A stretch of DNA of 64,000 nt from Sipunculus nudus (taxonomy: Eukaryota > Annelida > Sipuncula > Golfingiida > Sipunculidae), in the NCBI GenBank assembly GCA_026874595.1, contig CM049306.1, positions 65,418,019 through 65,482,018 on the forward strand. Direction: 5' to 3'. How positions within the stretch are numbered: the stretch's first letter is position 1; every line of letters starts with the position of its first letter. The notes beneath the pieces were generated by a model. It did no database searches. It was not told the DNA's origin and was given only the letters and a program-made list of their open reading frames with translations. This document shows, in pieces, positions 59,618 through 64,000 of this stretch. Both the position numbers and the translations under genes were made by a program.

Positions 59618-60836
59618 AAACAAGGCTTACAGGTCTAATGTGAACCTGTGCAGTGGCATATACGCCAGGTATACTGCTGGACCATTACTTCTCAAAGACG
59701 TGTAGTATGAACATGAACACTGCAAATACTAAACATTTTGAACAGGAACCAATTACAAAAACATCACTGATGAAATACTGGCATGGGTGCACACAACACA
59801 AAAATGATTGTAGGTGGCGCCACCAGTCTTGTATACAACATAGCTATCTGATATGGGTAAACATGTACAATAAGCAGGCACATACACTATGCAAAAGTCA
59901 TTGTAGGTGATGCCACCAGTCTTGTGAACAAGAAGGGAGCTGAACTGACCTTAAGATGCCTGGCAAACTCAGTGTGCACTCATTGAACTCTTGACCTGGC
60001 TGGATTCAGTGAACCTTTGACCTGTAACTGGGTGCACTGAGTGAACTCTTGACCTGTTGCATAATCTGACACAGTTGGCAGTCTATCAAAGCTATAAATA
60101 GATCCAGACTGACCTTTGGCCTGTTTCCAAATCTGAAATAGTTGGCAGTCTGCCAAGCTATTCATGGATACAGATACAATCTTGGCCTGTTGGTAAATTT
60201 GTATACACTTACTAAAAAGACTTTGGCTACAATACTTTTTTTCAAGCTTACATATTCATAAGATTTTTTATCAAAATGTTTAGATAAATAAAAGATGCAG
60301 TCTTTTAATTGTTAAAGGTCCAACAAGTCTGCAAAAATTCATGTCAGTAAACTTGAACAAAGGCCTCCTAAGAATCATTTTTGGGCAATGTCATAGAAGT
60401 TTAAACAACAGTTTTGCAGAAAAAGACTATTGCAGCCCTCAGTTTGAAATAGGCTTACTAATGGCTACAGGACCAAGTTTAGCTATCTATGAAGCTACAA
60501 TCGATGAACACAATCATTCTTATACACTTGAAAGAACCCTACCCTAAGATAATTCTTGTGTACATTAAACAATTTAGCAGTGTCATTATAAAACTTCTTT
60601 AAGTTGAAAGAAGTTAAAATTATGAGGTTTACACCCATAAAGAAACAGGTCTATGTAGGTGGCCCCACACAAACCGCAATTTCAAATATGAGTCATGTGA
60701 TCAACATTTGCACAAAACTTGGTCATGCTAGCACCTGTAGTGTCTGAGAGTGTTATGTTAGTATGCTTACTTATCCAAAAGACTAAGTTCAAATTCCCGT
60801 ATCTCAGCCAAAATTCATCAAACCCAAACCATTTTA
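59618..60836 (+). repeat. Right-side duplication family, copy 1
   Basis: Ordered motifs: 'aaggcttacaggtctaatg' (59620), 'tactaaacattttgaacagg' (59727), a GGTGGCGCCACC palindrome (about 59813), 'ttgacctg' tandem motifs with 'gctataaatag' (59980-60100), 'ttggcctgttggta' (60181), 'ggtccaacaagtctgc' (60317) and 'acaggtctatgtaggtgg' (60643). The same order recurs in the next copy. Identity is clearly lower than in the A-F array, so the duplication is older. Confidence 0.7.
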
Positions 60837-62465
60837 AACAAGGCCTACAGGCCTAATGCGAACCTGTGCATTGGGAAATACACCAGGTATAATGCTTCAA
60901 TGCTGGACCATTACTTTTCATGTATATGAACTATGCAAGTACTAAACATTTTGAATAAGAAACAATTACACAAACATCACTGCTGAAGTTCTGGCATAGG
61001 TGCACACAACACTAAAAAGATTGTAGCTGGCACCACCAGTCTTGTATACAACAAAGCTATCAGAGATATATACATAAGCCCAATTTCAGCTGACATATCA
61101 AACCCCTCCTGAGAAAAACGTGTGCAAAAGTCATGGTAGGTGGCGACACCTGTCTTGTGAGCGAGAAAGCCATCAAAGACACATAGGTCAAAATATTAGG
61201 CCAATACATCAAACTTACCTTGAGTCTGATGCATGGGGCTGACCAGGCTTAGGTGAGAAAGGCTGTTGCCCCGAGTGAACTGTGACAAATTGCTTGCTCA
61301 GACTACTGCAATGAGTAACTCGTGACCTGCACCTGGCTAGACTGAGTGAACTTTTGACCTGTACCTGGCTGCACTGAGTGAACTCTTGACCTGTTGCATA
61401 ATCTGACACAGTTGGCAGTCTGCCAAAGCTATAAATAGAATGCAGCTACTGCACTGAGTAAACTCCTGACCCATACCTGGCTGCACTGAGTGAACTCTTG
61501 ACCTGTTGCCTAATCTGATACAGTTGGCAGTCTGCCAAAGCTATAAATAGATCCAGACTGACCTCTAGCCTGTTGCAAAATCTGAAATAGTAGCCACACC
61601 ATTGCATAAGCTCATGCAGGGGCCCTGCCCTGAGGGGCTTGACACCCATGAAGTGATCAAATGGTGCCCATGAGGTGTTCACATGTCACCCATGAGGTGA
61701 TCACATGCCATGTGCTTGGCTGCACTGATTGAACTTTTGACCTATATCTGGCTGCACTGAATGAACTCTTGATCTGTTCCCAAATCTGAAACAGTTGGTA
61801 GTTTCTCATCCTATTTAAAGATACAGATTCAATCTTGGCCTGTTGGTATATCTGTTTACACATACTGAAAGACTTTGGTTAAAATTTCTTTTTTCAAGCC
61901 GACATATTCATAAACTTTTTATCAAAATATCTAGAATAATAAAAGATGCAGTACTTTCATTGTTAAAGGTCCAATAGTTCTGCCAAAAATCACTCTGGTA
62001 AACTTGAACAAAGGCCACCTAAGAATAATTTTTGTGCAATGTTACAGAAGATATAATTGAAATAATAATTTTGTAGAAGAACACTATTGCATTCCTCAGT
62101 TTGAAAAAAGACATGATAATGGCCATAAGAACTTAAGCTTTTCACAACTCAACCAAAAATCAACAAACTCAGTATATTCTGATATGATTGAAAGAACCAT
62201 GTCCTAGGATAATTCTTTTGAAAAATTGAACAATTCAACTTGACAGTTTCATCATTAAGCTGAAAGAGGCTAAAATTATGAGTTTTTTTGCCCATAAAAA
62301 CAGGTCAATGTAGGTGGCACCACTAAATCTACAACTTCAAATATGAGTCATGTGACCAACATTTGCACAATACCTGGTTATGCTAGCTTCTGTCATTTCT
62401 GAGAGTACTATGTCAGTATGCTTACTTGACCGAATGACTGTTCAAATTTGTGTAACTCCACTAAA
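60837..62465 (+). repeat. Right-side duplication family, copy 2
   Basis: Same motif order as copy 1: 'aaggcctacaggcctaatg' (60839), 'tactaaacattttgaataag' (60939), 'ttggcctgttggta' (61835), 'aggtccaatagttctgcc' (61967) and 'acaggtcaatgtaggtgg' (62298). It is longer mainly because the tandem 'ttgacctg' section is expanded (61325-61760). Confidence 0.7.
61325..61760 (+). repeat. Degenerate short tandem repeat
   Basis: Imperfect repeats of about 30-40 bp built on 'ctggctgcactgagtgaact' plus 'cttgacctgt', with two longer sub-repeats containing 'cagttggcagtctgcc' and 'gctataaatag' (about 61398 and 61510). Fewer and more decayed copies lie at 59985-60135. Confidence 0.65.
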
Positions 62466-64000
62466 ATTCATCAAATGCAAACCATTTGAACAAACTTGAG
62501 AGGGCTTGCCTCTGGGATCATTTATGTAAAATATTTAACAATTTGGCTGGACCATCTACAAGAAGATGACTTTTAAAATATTGTCAGCTTTTTCTCTATA
62601 AAATCTTAGTAAATGCAGATAGCAAAAAAATAAGCTGAATCCCACAAAATTTGATATGTGACAGATTATTGCATAAAATCTGAGAATGGTAGCTCCTGCT
62701 ATTCCTGAGAAATTATGGATTAATGTACAGATGACCAATGACCCCCGTACAAAAATAGGTCAATTCAGGTGGTGCCACCAATACCTGAATTTCATATATG
62801 ACTCATGTGACCAACACTGGCAAAAAATTTGGTGATGATAGCTCTGGCTGTTTCTGAGACTGTCATTTTAGTATGCTATTTTGGACAGATGACTAAGTTC
62901 AACTTCCTGAACAAAATTGAGGGAGATGGTATAAAAGATTATTTCTGTGAAATATTGAACAATTTAGCTTGAGTGTTTCGGAGGAGAAGATTTTTAAAGG
63001 TTTTTTTTTTAGCTTTTTCTCTATAAAATTTAAGAAAATTTTCAGATGGCTAATTTTTTGTATTAAATTTCATTATGCTAGCTCCAATCATTTTAAAAAT
63101 AGTATGGGTAAACGTACAGAAGACAAACGCCGCCACACCATCGCATTGGTTCACAGGTTCACTAAAAATTAATACAGATGCATATTGAATGCAAAATTGT
63201 AATACAGATACATCTTCCTGATGGCAAAATCTTGAATTAATTTGACTATGGATACCAATTATTTATAATCCATGTACAGCCGTCTTTATATACCCACAGA
63301 GCTGTATAGCTGTGATTGTGAACATTGCCTGGCATGAGGAATATCTAAAAATCATAAATCTACATTTTTTAAAAGCTTTTAAAAAACATTCTTGTCAATA
63401 TTAACCATAGATAACCTGAAATCTAAATGTCTAGAGGCATGATGTAATAAATGCTGATACACTGGTGCCAGTCTAGATGTATCTAGATGTATCTGTGTAT
63501 CTGCTTCACACAGCTAACATATATGGTAAAATGACTCAATTGAACCTTTATAATTAAGTCAAAATTCATTCTTTGGAACCATTAAAGGCAATTATTATAA
63601 GAATTATTCAGGGAATTATTCTTGTAAAATATTAAAAAAATTGGCCTCAGTAAGGTCAGTCAAAAAAAATTTTACAGGTTTATAACTCATATGAGAAAAT
63701 ACAGCAAAATGGCCAAGTTTAGCTTCCCGTAACTCAGCCAAAAATCACTGAACCAAAACCATTTGAACAAACTTGAATTATCAACATCTAAGGATAATTA
63801 ACGTGTGAGATTTAAGAATTTGGCCAAGTGGTTTTCGAGGAGAAGATCTTTGTAGCCACTGAGCTAAAATGGGCTGTTATAGCATATGACTAAATTAAGC
63901 TTCCCATAACTCAGCCAAAAGTCACTGAACTTAGACCATTTGAACAAATTTCAGAAAGCACTACCCTAGGATCATTTCTGTGCGATATTAAACTATTTGG
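62466..64000 (+). repeat. Decayed partial copies of the right-side family
   Basis: Recognisable pieces include 'gctttttctctataaaat' (about 62587 and 63012), 'caggtggtgccacc' (62768), 'catgtgaccaacactgg' (62804), and 'agcttcccgtaactcagcc' / 'agcttcccataactcagcc' (about 63721 and 63899) followed by 'accatttgaacaaa'. No coding region is supported. The segment runs out of the window. Confidence 0.55.

Noticed and set aside
60090-60100. TATA-box-like 'gctataaatag' (also near 61430 and 61540)
   Set aside because: It is part of the right-side tandem repeat and recurs with it. No transcript start or downstream gene supports a promoter.
62556-62738. Short hydrophobic minus-strand frame and other frames of 60-90 codons in 59.5-63.2 kb
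   Set aside because: They fall in decayed duplicated DNA, are not preserved between copies 1 and 2, and their hydrophobicity reflects AT-rich composition.
1-64000. tRNA, rRNA and snRNA genes
   Set aside because: No cloverleaf, A/B box pair, rRNA core or snRNA motif was recognised by reading. The many small palindromes are repeat-derived. A covariance-model search would be decisive but could not be run.

Overview
The window is almost entirely repetitive eukaryotic DNA. It is AT-rich, has no compact operon-like coding, and holds a degraded Ty3/gypsy pol fragment, CAGA/CAAA microsatellites and one intron-flanked coding block. These traits suggest a metazoan, most likely a mollusc such as a bivalve. 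The assignment is inferred from repeat style and was not tested by search.

Layout. (1) 1-23,414 and 25,301-57,484 form a mosaic of related repeat modules. Module A (about 1.27 kb) carries, in order: a GC-rich block, a TTCTCGT/ACGAGAA palindrome, an X-box-like site, a CTCF-like core, a second palindrome, a cluster of AGGTCA half-sites, a CAGA/CAAA microsatellite and a hairpin unit of about 60 bp. A' is a sister form that starts with divergent monomers of about 147 bp. B is a tandem monomer of about 330 bp, C one of about 205 bp, and D, E and F are blocks of about 300 bp. A, B and C share a core of about 100 bp around the CTCF-like site, so they look like descendants of one ancestor. (2) 23,415-25,300 is an unrelated insertion of about 1.9 kb that interrupts an E/A' junction. 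(3) About 580-8,885 is duplicated almost perfectly at about 31,767-40,012 (offset about 31,187 bp). (4) 42,094-56,448 is a higher-order array of nine units (1.4 or 1.7 kb) that differ by having two or three B monomers. (5) Two large hairpin minisatellites (41,441-42,076 and 56,449-57,484) have an exact 60-bp period over long stretches; because 60 is a multiple of three they produce long but spurious ORFs. (6) 57,506-58,068 is a frameshifted fragment of a Ty3/gypsy integrase C-terminus. (7) 58,843-59,205 (minus) is the only block that looks like a host exon. (8) 59,618-64,000 is an older, diverged set of duplications unrelated to A-F.

No rRNA, tRNA or CRISPR was found. Apart from the probable exon and the gypsy remnant, I do not support any protein-coding gene here. 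The main interest is regulatory and structural: the repeat family spreads same-strand CTCF-like, RFX-like and nuclear-receptor-like sequences at fixed spacings, together with hairpin cassettes that have expanded from one copy to about sixteen between two otherwise near-identical units.
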